DNA of 50,889 nucleotides from Candidatus Binatia bacterium. Lineage in GTDB: Bacteria; Desulfobacterota; Binatia; UBA9968. Shown in pieces: positions 16,984 to 23,345 of the stretch. The number at the start of each line of letters is the position of its first letter. Within the stretch, counting starts at the first letter, position 1. Under the pieces are notes generated by a model, which was not told where the DNA came from, did not search any database, and saw only the letters and a program-made list of their open reading frames with translations. A program made the translations under genes and the position numbers. The stretch is taken from assembly GCA_036504975.1 (NCBI GenBank), contig DASXUF010000076.1:1-50889 (forward strand), in the 5' to 3' direction.

Positions 16984-17879
16984 ATGCCGCTTGAGAAGGC
17001 AATCGTAGAGTTTCTCGATTGGGTTAAAACCAACAAGCGGGAGAACACCTGGAAAGGATACAAGTGGAATCTTGCGCAGATTGAGAAATCGATGCCCGGT
17101 AAGTGGCTTGGGGAGATCGCCGAGGTTCCCCATATCCAGAATCATAAAAAGCGGCGCATGGCTGACGATTGCCTGGTAGCATGTAACCGTGAGTTGTCCG
17201 CGCTGCAAGCTCTCTTTACCTGGAGCATTAAGCACAAGAAGTTTGACGGGCCGAACCCGTTGACGGCGTGAATAAGTTCGAAGAGCAAGGCCGCGTCCGG
17301 TTCCTCGATTATGACGAAGAGACGGCGCTCATGGCCGAGCTATCGGAGCCGCTTAGAACCATGGTGCTGTCAGGAATCCATACGGGCTTGAGACTGAAGT
17401 CCGAGGCGCTGAAACTGACGTGGGGCGACCTGAGTCTGGAGCGTGGGACGGTGACGGTTGACGCGGCTTACGCCAAGAACAAAGAGACAAGGACCGTGAA
17501 GCTCAACTCGACGATCCGCGCGGCGCTTTCCCAAAAGAAGCGCGGCGGGTGCGATGACTACGTATTCGGCAAGCCGGACGGCGGACACTACACGTCAATC
17601 AGAACGGCTTTCAACAATGCGGTGGACCGTGCTAAATTAGAAGGCGTGACGGTTCACGTCCTACGACATACTTTCGCGAGCCGTTTGGTAATGGCGGGAG
17701 TTGATCTTCCGACCGTGCAAAAGCTTGGCTGCTGGAAAACACTGGACATGGTTCTTCGGTATGCGCATCTTAGTCCGAGTCACTTGGACGCAGCGGTTGA
17801 AAAAATCGCGAAGAATTCCACAACGCTATCTACAACGCATACAAAAGAGGCGCCCGCAGACGTTGCCATAAATGCTTGA
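16984..17879 (+). pseudogene. Tyrosine recombinase (integrase) of the element, frame-broken
   Basis: The first frame (16984-17271) encodes a core-binding SAM-like domain (TWKGYKWNLAQIEK); the second (GTG 17268 to 17879) encodes the catalytic domain. Adding one G at 17267-17270 would give the continuous NPLTAVNKFEEQGRVRFL expected of the family. Catalytic residues seen: Arg in TGLRLKSE, Lys in YAKNKETRT, His-x-x-Arg in VHVLRHTF, Trp in GCWKTLD at the second His/Trp position, and the nucleophile Tyr in LRYAHLSP. The N-terminal DNA-binding domain upstream of 16984 is not seen intact. It ends 8 bp before attR, the usual place for an integrase of a tRNA-targeting element. Confidence 0.82.
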
Positions 17880-17887
17880 AATCACTC

Positions 17888-17936
17888 ACGGAGAGGTGGC
17901 CGAGCCCGGTTGAAGGCGCTTGACTCGAAATCAAGT
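17888..17936 (+). repeat. attR: 49-bp direct repeat inside intact tRNA-Ser(CGA)
   Basis: Identical to attL at 13638-13686. It covers two bases upstream of the tRNA and its 5' half through the anticodon stem. The crossover must lie within these 49 bp, most likely in the anticodon stem-loop. Confidence 0.9.
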
Positions 17937-17981
17937 GTACCCGGAAGGGTACCGGGGGTTCAAATCCCTCCCTCTCCGCCA
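17890..17981 (+). tRNA. tRNA-Ser (anticodon CGA)
   Basis: 92 nt with acceptor pairing GGAGAGG/CCTCTCC, discriminator G and an encoded CCA (17979-17981). The anticodon loop is CTCGAAA between stems CTTGA and TCAAG, so the anticodon is CGA, reading UCG. The long variable arm (GTACCCGGAAGGGTACC) identifies a class II serine tRNA. Its original upstream region is now about 4.25 kb away at attL, so its transcription depends on sequences brought by the element. Confidence 0.96.
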
Positions 17982-18005
17982 AAAATTTTCAATGCAAAAA
18001 TTGAA

Positions 18006-18294
18006 GTGCTGGAGTGTGGGAGTATTGGAGTGTTGGTTTTAAATTCTGGCTATTCAGGGTTTCCTGTGAAGAATAATTCACCGCCGAGACACCGGAGTTC
18101 GCAGAGAGTCTGTTCAACCCATCGAGAGTCTCAGGGTTGACCCTGAGCAACGTCGAATGGGTCAAGAAGCTATTATTCTTCGATTTTTTCTGTGCCCTCC
18201 GCGCCTCGGCGGTGCGATTTCCGGGCCTTTCTCCACACGGAAGCCTGAAGTCCCTAAATTCTTAATCCATTACTCCATCACTCCAGTACTCCAG
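18006..18294. repeat. Three inverted repeats nested inside one another
   Basis: Outer: GTGCTGGAGTGTGGGAGTAT (18006 on) against 18266-18294 (ACTCCATCACTCCAGTACTC). Middle: CACCGCCGAGACACCGGAG (18079-18097) against CTCCGCGCCTCGGCGGTG (18197-18214). Inner: 18112-18165, with CAACCCATCGAGAGTCTCAG and its near complement. Each pair encloses the next, as expected if repeats inserted into one another in succession. Confidence 0.75.
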
Positions 18295-18323
18295 TTTTGA
18301 AACCGCCCTGCTAAGAGTGCAGA

Positions 18324-18365
18324 CAAGCCCCGGGAGTTTCCGTAACGGCCAACTCCCGGGGCTTG
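18324..18365. repeat. Perfect 15-bp stem hairpin
   Basis: CAAGCCCCGGGAGTT (18324-18338) and its exact complement (18351-18365) enclose a 12-base loop. No T-run follows on either strand, so it is not a classical intrinsic terminator, although it lies between the end of the small gene at 18495 and the repeat cluster. Confidence 0.7.
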
Positions 18366-18494
18366 CGGTTGGTAGGCGTTGTTATGGCGGGATATTCTAA
18401 CCGGTGCAGCTTAACTTGGAGTGAGTCAATTCTGCCCGCTGGAGCCGGACGGCTCAAAGAGCGCGTCTTGGCCCCAGTCCCCCGGGCAGATCCT

Positions 18495-18722
18495 TTAAAA
18501 CCTGTATTCGTTAAATTTCGAAACCGGAACGCCGGGCCATCGCCTTCTAAGGCCGTTTCCCACATTTCGTTGCTCCAACTGCTGCTCTGCATTGCGGAGA
18601 TCGCGCAGCCGTTCCTGGAGCCACGTATTCTTGGGCCATTTCCAGTTCTGGGGCGGAAGAGTGTCTCCGAGGTACATCGCCCCGTTGACCTTGCTCAGTT
18701 TGAAGATCATTTCCCATTTCAT
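18495..18722 (-). CDS. Small hypothetical protein with strong ribosome site
   Basis: A 75-residue protein, no family recognised. The ATG at 18722 is preceded on the minus strand by AAGGAGGGG with a 6-base gap, one of the best ribosome sites in the window, which argues for real translation. The sequence is rich in Trp, Arg and Asn, with a probably helical middle (WLQERLRDLRNAEQQLEQR) and no membrane segment. It starts 50 bp after the sugar-nucleotide transferase gene on the same strand and may share its transcript. Confidence 0.6.
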   Translation of the reverse strand: MKWEMIFKLSKVNGAMYLGDTLPPQNWKWPKNTWLQERLRDLRNAEQQLEQRNVGNGLRRRWPGVPVSKFNEYRF

Positions 18723-18771
18723 AGTTACCCCTCCTTACTAATAGTGAAAGTGTTGAAAGCTCCTACGCCGT

Positions 18772-19815
18772 CTACCTCATCTGAAGGGTGATTCGGTCTC
18801 TTTTTGTTCTTGTCGTTGGGCGGGAAATATCCTTCCGATGCGCCCAAGGAGGCGGCGTCGATACGCCGCGCGCCCGCCCGAGGGTATCCGGTCTCGTCAG
18901 CACGCTCGCCAGCCGCCGCGGCGATCCCAAATCGCTCCACAGAACGCCTTGAAGCGGGATGGTCAGAAGAGAATTGGGCGCCGTCTTCGGCAAGGGTTCC
19001 AAGAGTCCCGTCGAAAAGTTTAGCGGCTCTATCCGACGATACACTTCCGCCACCTTCCGTCTCTCCTCTCGGGTGCCGATCGCTTCCCCGAGGCGCTCGA
19101 ATTCGGCGTGAAGCGACGGCGCCAGACGCGCCGTTAGATTGAACACGGTAAAGGCCTTGAAGATCATCACCATCATGTTCCACAAAGCGCCGCGCTCGAG
19201 TAGCATGCGCGACTCCTCAGGCGCGGGCTTCTCGATAAAGGCTGCAACTCGCCGCGGTCCAAATCCGCGGAGCGCGTCCGGCTCTTCACCGGGTAAAATA
19301 TATCCGTACTCCGCCTCCGGCCGTTCGGGCTCGACTCCCAACAGGACTAAACGATACGGCTCTCGTTCCACCGTCCGGCAGGCTAAGTAAACGTAATTGA
19401 CAAATCTGTCCTCTTCCAAAATAAAATGATCGGCGGGAAATACCGCCACCGTCGCCAAGGGGTCGCGCCGGTAGATGTGCAGCAAGGGCAAAAGCAGTCC
19501 GGGCACGGTGCCTTTGTTCTCCGGCTGGACGATTACGGTATTTTTCATCCGCTCGGCGAGCTGCTCTCTGACCTCGGGATATTTCAGGTGGTCGCGGCTC
19601 ACGACGACCAGGAGCCGCTCTCTGGAAACCAGTTTTTCCGCACGGTCGAACGTGTGCTCCAGCATCGAACACGTGCCGGTAAAGTTGACGAATTGTTTCG
19701 GCAGAGCATCCCCCCTGAGACTGTGGACCATCGGCTCCAGCCGCTTGCCGTCGCCGGCTGCGAGCACGATGCCCCAAAGCGATGAGGAGTAGCCTGGAAT
19801 GTTCGCGATTTTCAT
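18772..19815 (-). CDS. Nucleotidyltransferase, mannose-1-phosphate guanylyltransferase-like
   Basis: Catalyses NTP plus sugar-1-phosphate to NDP-sugar. The 347-residue product opens with WGIVLAAGDGKRLEPM, the nucleotide-binding loop of this superfamily, and has FPADHFI (metal/nucleotide Asp), FIEKPAPEES and VLWSDLGSPRRL near the C-terminus. The product ends in a basic tail of about 40 residues not typical of the family. ATG 19815 directly before KIANIPG is preferred; the frame extends to 19866 without support. GDP-mannose is the likeliest product but specificity is not proven. No polysaccharide genes are adjacent. Confidence 0.82.
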   Translation of the reverse strand: MKIANIPGYSSSLWGIVLAAGDGKRLEPMVHSLRGDALPKQFVNFTGTCSMLEHTFDRAEKLVSRERLLVVVSRDHLKYPEVREQLAERMKNTVIVQPENKGTVPGLLLPLLHIYRRDPLATVAVFPADHFILEEDRFVNYVYLACRTVEREPYRLVLLGVEPERPEAEYGYILPGEEPDALRGFGPRRVAAFIEKPAPEESRMLLERGALWNMMVMIFKAFTVFNLTARLAPSLHAEFERLGEAIGTREERRKVAEVYRRIEPLNFSTGLLEPLPKTAPNSLLTIPLQGVLWSDLGSPRRLASVLTRPDTLGRARGVSTPPPWAHRKDISRPTTRTKRDRITLQMR

Positions 19816-19973
19816 GACGACTGAAATAAAGAACCCTTGAAGTAAGCTAGCGGATGGGCGCGGCAAAGAGAATCGGGAGCTTACCCGAATTTCGGGGGGG
19901 AAGATTCCTGAAAGGGATGGCTCTAAAATACCTAAAGATTCTTTTCTGTCCGTTGAACGGCGCGCAGAAAGCG

Positions 19974-20309
19974 CTAAATAACCAGAGAACGTAAGACCAA
20001 GCTGATCACGCTCAAGATAATCGCGCCAAGCAAAGCGGGGAGAAACCCATAAACCTCAAAGCCCGGAACCAAGGCGGCCGCAAGCTTCAGCATGATCGCG
20101 TTGATCACTAGCAGGAACGAGCCGAAGGTGACGATGGTCAGCGGCAGTGTCAGGATTTTCAGAACGAATCCCAACGTCGCGTTGACGAGTCCGATGACGA
20201 CGGCGGCGATCAGCGCCGTGCCGAATCCCCGAACCTGAAAACCGGGCACGAGGTGGGCGACGAGCAGCAGGCTGAGGGCGCTCAAGAGCCAGTGTACGAT
20301 CAGCATCAT
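19974..20309 (-). CDS. Phage holin family IV-type small membrane protein (YvlD-like)
   Basis: A 111-residue protein with four hydrophobic segments and the family pattern HWLLSALSLLLVAHLVPGF near the start and LVPGFEVYGFLPALLGAIIL near the end. Function is unknown despite the holin name; in most bacteria it is a chromosomal membrane protein not linked to phage. Start ATG 20309 follows GGGAGGT with a 9-base gap, so the 26-residue extension to 20387 is rejected. Confidence 0.85.
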   Translation of the reverse strand: MMLIVHWLLSALSLLLVAHLVPGFQVRGFGTALIAAVVIGLVNATLGFVLKILTLPLTIVTFGSFLLVINAIMLKLAAALVPGFEVYGFLPALLGAIILSVISLVLRSLVI

Positions 20310-20429
20310 AAGTCGTGGACCTCCCGTAAAGAATTCTAGCGCCGATTGCGCCGGCTGCCAAGGGATTGATTCACGTTTCGGGCACAAACTTTCTTCCCGT
20401 AATCATCTGTGTTATTGATTGATGAAAAC

Positions 20430-20522
<93 letters not shown>

Positions 20523-20533
20523 GATCAAAAAGA

Positions 20534-20594
20534 CGTGCTCGTGTTCGTGATTCGTGTTCGCGAGCACGAGCGACGAGCACGATCACGGTTTTTT
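20534..20594 (+). terminator. Hairpin and T-run after tRNA-Ser(GGA)
   Basis: CGTGCTCGT (20534-20542) pairs with ACGAGCACG (20573-20581), with further pairing inside, and is followed shortly by GGTTTTTT (20587-20594). It begins 12 bp after the tRNA. The T-run overlaps the last codons of the convergent kdpE gene. Confidence 0.45.
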
Positions 20595-21284
20595 CCCGGC
20601 TGGCAAGACCAGCCGGTAGCCGATCCCGCTTTCCGTCCTCAAAAGTTTCTCGCGCGCGTCGGGAATTTCGATTTTCTTCCGCAAGTGCGTCATGTAGACG
20701 CGCAGATACTGCGATTGTTCCTCGGCGTTCGGCCCCCAGACTTCCCGCAACAATTGCTTGTGCGTGACGACCTTGCCGGCGTGCTGCGCAAGGATTTTAA
20801 GCAGCGCGTATTCCGTCGCCGTAAGCTTTATCTCTTCTCCCTTGACGCTTACGGTACGGCTGTTGAAGTCGATGGCAAGATAACCGGCTTGAAAATAAGC
20901 GTCCTCGGAACTCGAAGGCGAGCGCCGCTGGATCGCGCGGAGGCGCGCCAAAAGTTCGGCCGACTCGAACGGCTTGGTGACGTAGTCGTCCGCGCCCGCG
21001 TCCAGCGCGGCGACTTTATCCTCCGGTCCATCTCTTACGGAGAGGATAAGGACCGGAACGCGGCTCCACTCGCGCAGGCGTTTTAGAACCGCCATTCCGT
21101 CCATGTATGGCAAGCCGAGATCGAGCAGAACGACGTCGGGCCTCCGGAGCGCCACGTCCGAAAGTCCCTGCCGTCCGCTCTCGGATTCCATCACGCGATA
21201 GTCTTCCGCTTCCAGCACGACGCGGAGCAATCGGCGAATCTGCACTTCGTCGTCGATAATGAGAGCGGCAGGTTTTTCGCTCAC
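20583..21284 (-). CDS. kdpE: KdpE-type response regulator
   Basis: OmpR-family regulator of 233 residues. The receiver has the acidic pair in IIDDEVQ, phospho-acceptor Asp in VVLLDLGLPYMDG and switch Lys in YVTKPFE; the C-terminal winged helix has LTATEYALLKIL and YLRVYMTHLRKKIE, which resemble KdpE more than PhoB. GTG 21284 overlaps the kinase stop by 4 bp and follows GGAG with an 8-base gap; the open frame continues to 21749 but is only the shadow of the kinase gene. Its normal targets, kdpFABC, are absent here; the linked KimA-like transporter genes are the obvious candidates. Confidence 0.88.
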   Translation of the reverse strand: MSEKPAALIIDDEVQIRRLLRVVLEAEDYRVMESESGRQGLSDVALRRPDVVLLDLGLPYMDGMAVLKRLREWSRVPVLILSVRDGPEDKVAALDAGADDYVTKPFESAELLARLRAIQRRSPSSSEDAYFQAGYLAIDFNSRTVSVKGEEIKLTATEYALLKILAQHAGKVVTHKQLLREVWGPNAEEQSQYLRVYMTHLRKKIEIPDAREKLLRTESGIGYRLVLPAGKKP

Positions 21285-22771
21285 GCTAATTTCTCCACAA
21301 TGTCCGCCTGCATGGTCTCGACGGGAATCTCCAGCGTGAATTCGGCGCCGCCGGTTTCGCGATTCGCGGCGCGCGCCGCGCCTCCATGGGCGCGCACGAA
21401 GCCGTCGACGATCGCAAGTCCGAGTCCGGTGCCGCCCGGACGGGCATCGGAGGCGCGATAAAACATCTCGAAGATCCGCGGCAAGTCGGTCTCCCGAATT
21501 CCTTTGCCTTCGTCCAGTACCGATAATATCAGTCTGTTCTCGTCCATCCGCGCGCGAATGATGATCTTGCTTCCCGATCGGCTGTTGGCCGAAGAGTTCA
21601 ACAGCAGGTTGCAAATGCATTGTTCCAAAAGCGGTTGGTCTACTTTGACCATCGGCAGGCTCGGGTTGGTTTCGATGGCGAGGGCATGATGCGCCACGTT
21701 TTCGCCGGCAAGATCGATCGCCGCTTGAATGAGTTCGTCCACGTCGCACCAGTCCACCTTCGGCCGGATGACTCCGGATTCGATGCGCGTCATTTCCAAT
21801 AAGTTGTTGATCACCCGGTGCTGGCGTCGCAGGGCCAGCTGGATCTCCCGAATCGTTGCCAGGGACCTTTCATCGTCGCCGATTTGTTTGGCCAAGACAT
21901 CGATGCCGGTTTGGACGGCCGCCAGAGGAGTTTTCAGCTCGTGCGATACGCTTTCCAGCAATGCGCGGCGTAGACGCTCGGAAGTTTCCAGGATTTCCGC
22001 CCGCTTGAAGGCTTCGATCACGTGATCCTTTTCCAGAGTCAAACCGATCAGCAGCGCAAAAGCTTCGAGCAGCTCTCTCTCGCTCGCGTCGAAGGATTTC
22101 CCCGAGGGGGAGCGGACGCACAACACGCCCATCACGGCGGTGCGTCCTTGCAAAGGAAAAAGAAGAGATTCCGAGTCTTGCGGCGGCTCTGCCGATTTCG
22201 TCGCATGCGCCTGGCGGGCAAAGGCCCATGCGGCCGCTTTCTCTTCCTGCTGCGAAAGAGCGAAAGAGCTGGCGGGGTGCGCGAGCCGCGAAAGCGAGTG
22301 GTCTTTCAGCCGCAGCAGGAGCGCGGCACGCGCGCCGAAAACGGATTCGATTAAACCGACCGCGGCGCCGAGACCGGTGTCCAAATCGGTGGCAAAAGCG
22401 GCCTGGTGCGCCAGCTCGTACAAGGCGGCGGTCCGTCGCTCCCGCTGCCGCTCGGCGATTTCGCTCCGGCGCAGGCGGCCGGTGAGGTGACCCATCGCCA
22501 TCGCCACGATGAAGAACATCGCGAACATCATGCCGTCCTCTAAGCGGTCGATATAGAAGGTGAGACGCGGCGGGATGAAAAGATAATTCCACAGCAGAGC
22601 GCTCGTTGCCGCCACCGTCAAGACGGGACCGCGCTTCAATCTCAAGCCAAGGGCAACGACCAAGAGAAGATAGACTAACGCGATGGACAAATATCCGGTG
22701 AAAGGCTCTAAAAGGAAGGAAACGACCGTTGCCAGCGTAACGGAAATCGCGGCTAAGACATACTCGTTCAT
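21281..22771 (-). CDS. KdpD-like sensor histidine kinase lacking the N-terminal KdpD domain
   Basis: A 496-residue kinase. It begins directly with four membrane helices of the DUF4118/KdpD type (LEPFTGYLSIALVYLLLVVA, LLWNYLFIPPRLTFYI), followed by a GAF-like domain, HisKA with SVSHELKTPLAAVQTG, and HATPase with CNLLLNSSAN, DEGKGI and GGTGLGLAI. Canonical KdpD has about 900 residues with an N-terminal KdpD/USP sensor region that is missing here. ATG 22771 is chosen at the first helix; the frame extends to 22867. With KdpE it should form a K+-starvation or turgor-responsive pair. Confidence 0.87.
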   Translation of the reverse strand: MNEYVLAAISVTLATVVSFLLEPFTGYLSIALVYLLLVVALGLRLKRGPVLTVAATSALLWNYLFIPPRLTFYIDRLEDGMMFAMFFIVAMAMGHLTGRLRRSEIAERQRERRTAALYELAHQAAFATDLDTGLGAAVGLIESVFGARAALLLRLKDHSLSRLAHPASSFALSQQEEKAAAWAFARQAHATKSAEPPQDSESLLFPLQGRTAVMGVLCVRSPSGKSFDASERELLEAFALLIGLTLEKDHVIEAFKRAEILETSERLRRALLESVSHELKTPLAAVQTGIDVLAKQIGDDERSLATIREIQLALRRQHRVINNLLEMTRIESGVIRPKVDWCDVDELIQAAIDLAGENVAHHALAIETNPSLPMVKVDQPLLEQCICNLLLNSSANSRSGSKIIIRARMDENRLILSVLDEGKGIRETDLPRIFEMFYRASDARPGGTGLGLAIVDGFVRAHGGAARAANRETGGAEFTLEIPVETMQADIVEKLA

Positions 22772-22922
22772 TGTTCCAATGAACCTGCTTACGGGCGAGA
22801 CCGAGCTTCCATGCGGAGATCCGCCAAAATAGCATCGGTTTCCGGCCGTGTATAGTTCGCCAGCCATTATATCGCGGCTGTTGTATGGGTTCTAAGACGA
22901 GATGCTAGATCAGTCAAACGGT

Positions 22923-23285
22923 TTATGAGGCGCCTTCTTTTTGTTTTGGCGGGTGCTCGCTCCGATAACGCGCCACTTTCCGATGCCAGAGCCATTCCTC
23001 GATGCTTGTCAAAATGGCAAATAAGAGAAGAGCCGCCCAAAGAGCGAGAGCGGAATCCAGCACCTGTAGAGGCAGAACACCGGGCCACATCGCGCCGACC
23101 CAAACCGCGCCGCTGACGATAGCCAATAAATGGAGGATAAACGACTTGGCGGCGCTCATTCTCGCGTAGGTGAAGTGGGCTTCCAAGAGCCTGCGAAGGG
23201 AGGCACTATCGGGATCGAGATCTCTATTGACGGTGAATTGCAGCATCGATCGAAGATTACTTTGGTTAAGGCCACCCTTGTTCAT
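22923..23285 (-). CDS. Two-helix membrane protein in the potassium cluster
   Basis: A 120-residue protein with no recognised family. Two hydrophobic helices (FILHLLAIVSGAVWVGAMWPG and ALALWAALLLFAILTSI, roughly residues 50-72 and 78-98) are flanked by a charged N-terminal region (RRLLEAHFTYARMSAAK) and a basic C-terminus. ATG 23285 is preferred over the TTG at 23312. It lies between a KimA-like transporter and kdpD and has its own copy of the shared TTTTAA leader motif 29 bp upstream, so it is probably part of the same regulon, perhaps as a transporter subunit or small sensor. Confidence 0.7.
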   Translation of the reverse strand: MNKGGLNQSNLRSMLQFTVNRDLDPDSASLRRLLEAHFTYARMSAAKSFILHLLAIVSGAVWVGAMWPGVLPLQVLDSALALWAALLLFAILTSIEEWLWHRKVARYRSEHPPKQKEGAS

Positions 23286-23313
23286 CCTAGTTAGGCATCC
23301 TGGAATAGCCAAA

Positions 23314-23340
23314 TTAAAATTCGCGGCTGAAGAGTTAAAA
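23314..23340 (-). promoter_or_regulatory. TTTTAA-N15-TTTTAA leader motif, copy C
   Basis: On the gene strand, two TTTTAA hexamers stand exactly 21 bp apart (start to start), upstream of the two-helix protein gene. The same pair with the same spacing occurs at 25461-25487 and 27629-27655. Likely a binding site for KdpE or another dimeric regulator. Confidence 0.6.
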
Positions 23341-23345
23341 AATGA

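Larger units (their letters stand above)
13638..17936. mobile_element. Small tRNA-Ser(CGA)-integrated element (about 4.25 kb)
   Basis: Bounded by perfect 49-bp direct repeats (13638-13686 and 17888-17936) covering the 5' half of tRNA-Ser(CGA), with a tyrosine recombinase ending just 8 bp inside the right repeat. Cargo: HigB/HigA-like pair, AbiEi-like regulator and a membrane protein with Ig-like domains. The interior is visibly more AT-rich than both flanks. Three of its five genes carry a one-base frame break, so the element looks immobile or the sequence has errors. It is too small to be self-transmissible; it resembles a satellite or remnant island. Confidence 0.85.
17982..18494. other. 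Gene-free stretch made of nested repeats
   Basis: A 513-bp interval without a credible gene. It is occupied by three nested inverted repeats (18006-18294) and a separate hairpin (18324-18365). Short ORFs across it run through repeat arms and lack ribosome sites. Confidence 0.7.

Noticed and set aside
21285..21749. Extended N-terminus for KdpE
   Set aside because: The extension is the out-of-frame end of the kinase gene; GTG 21284 with GGAG fits the family start.
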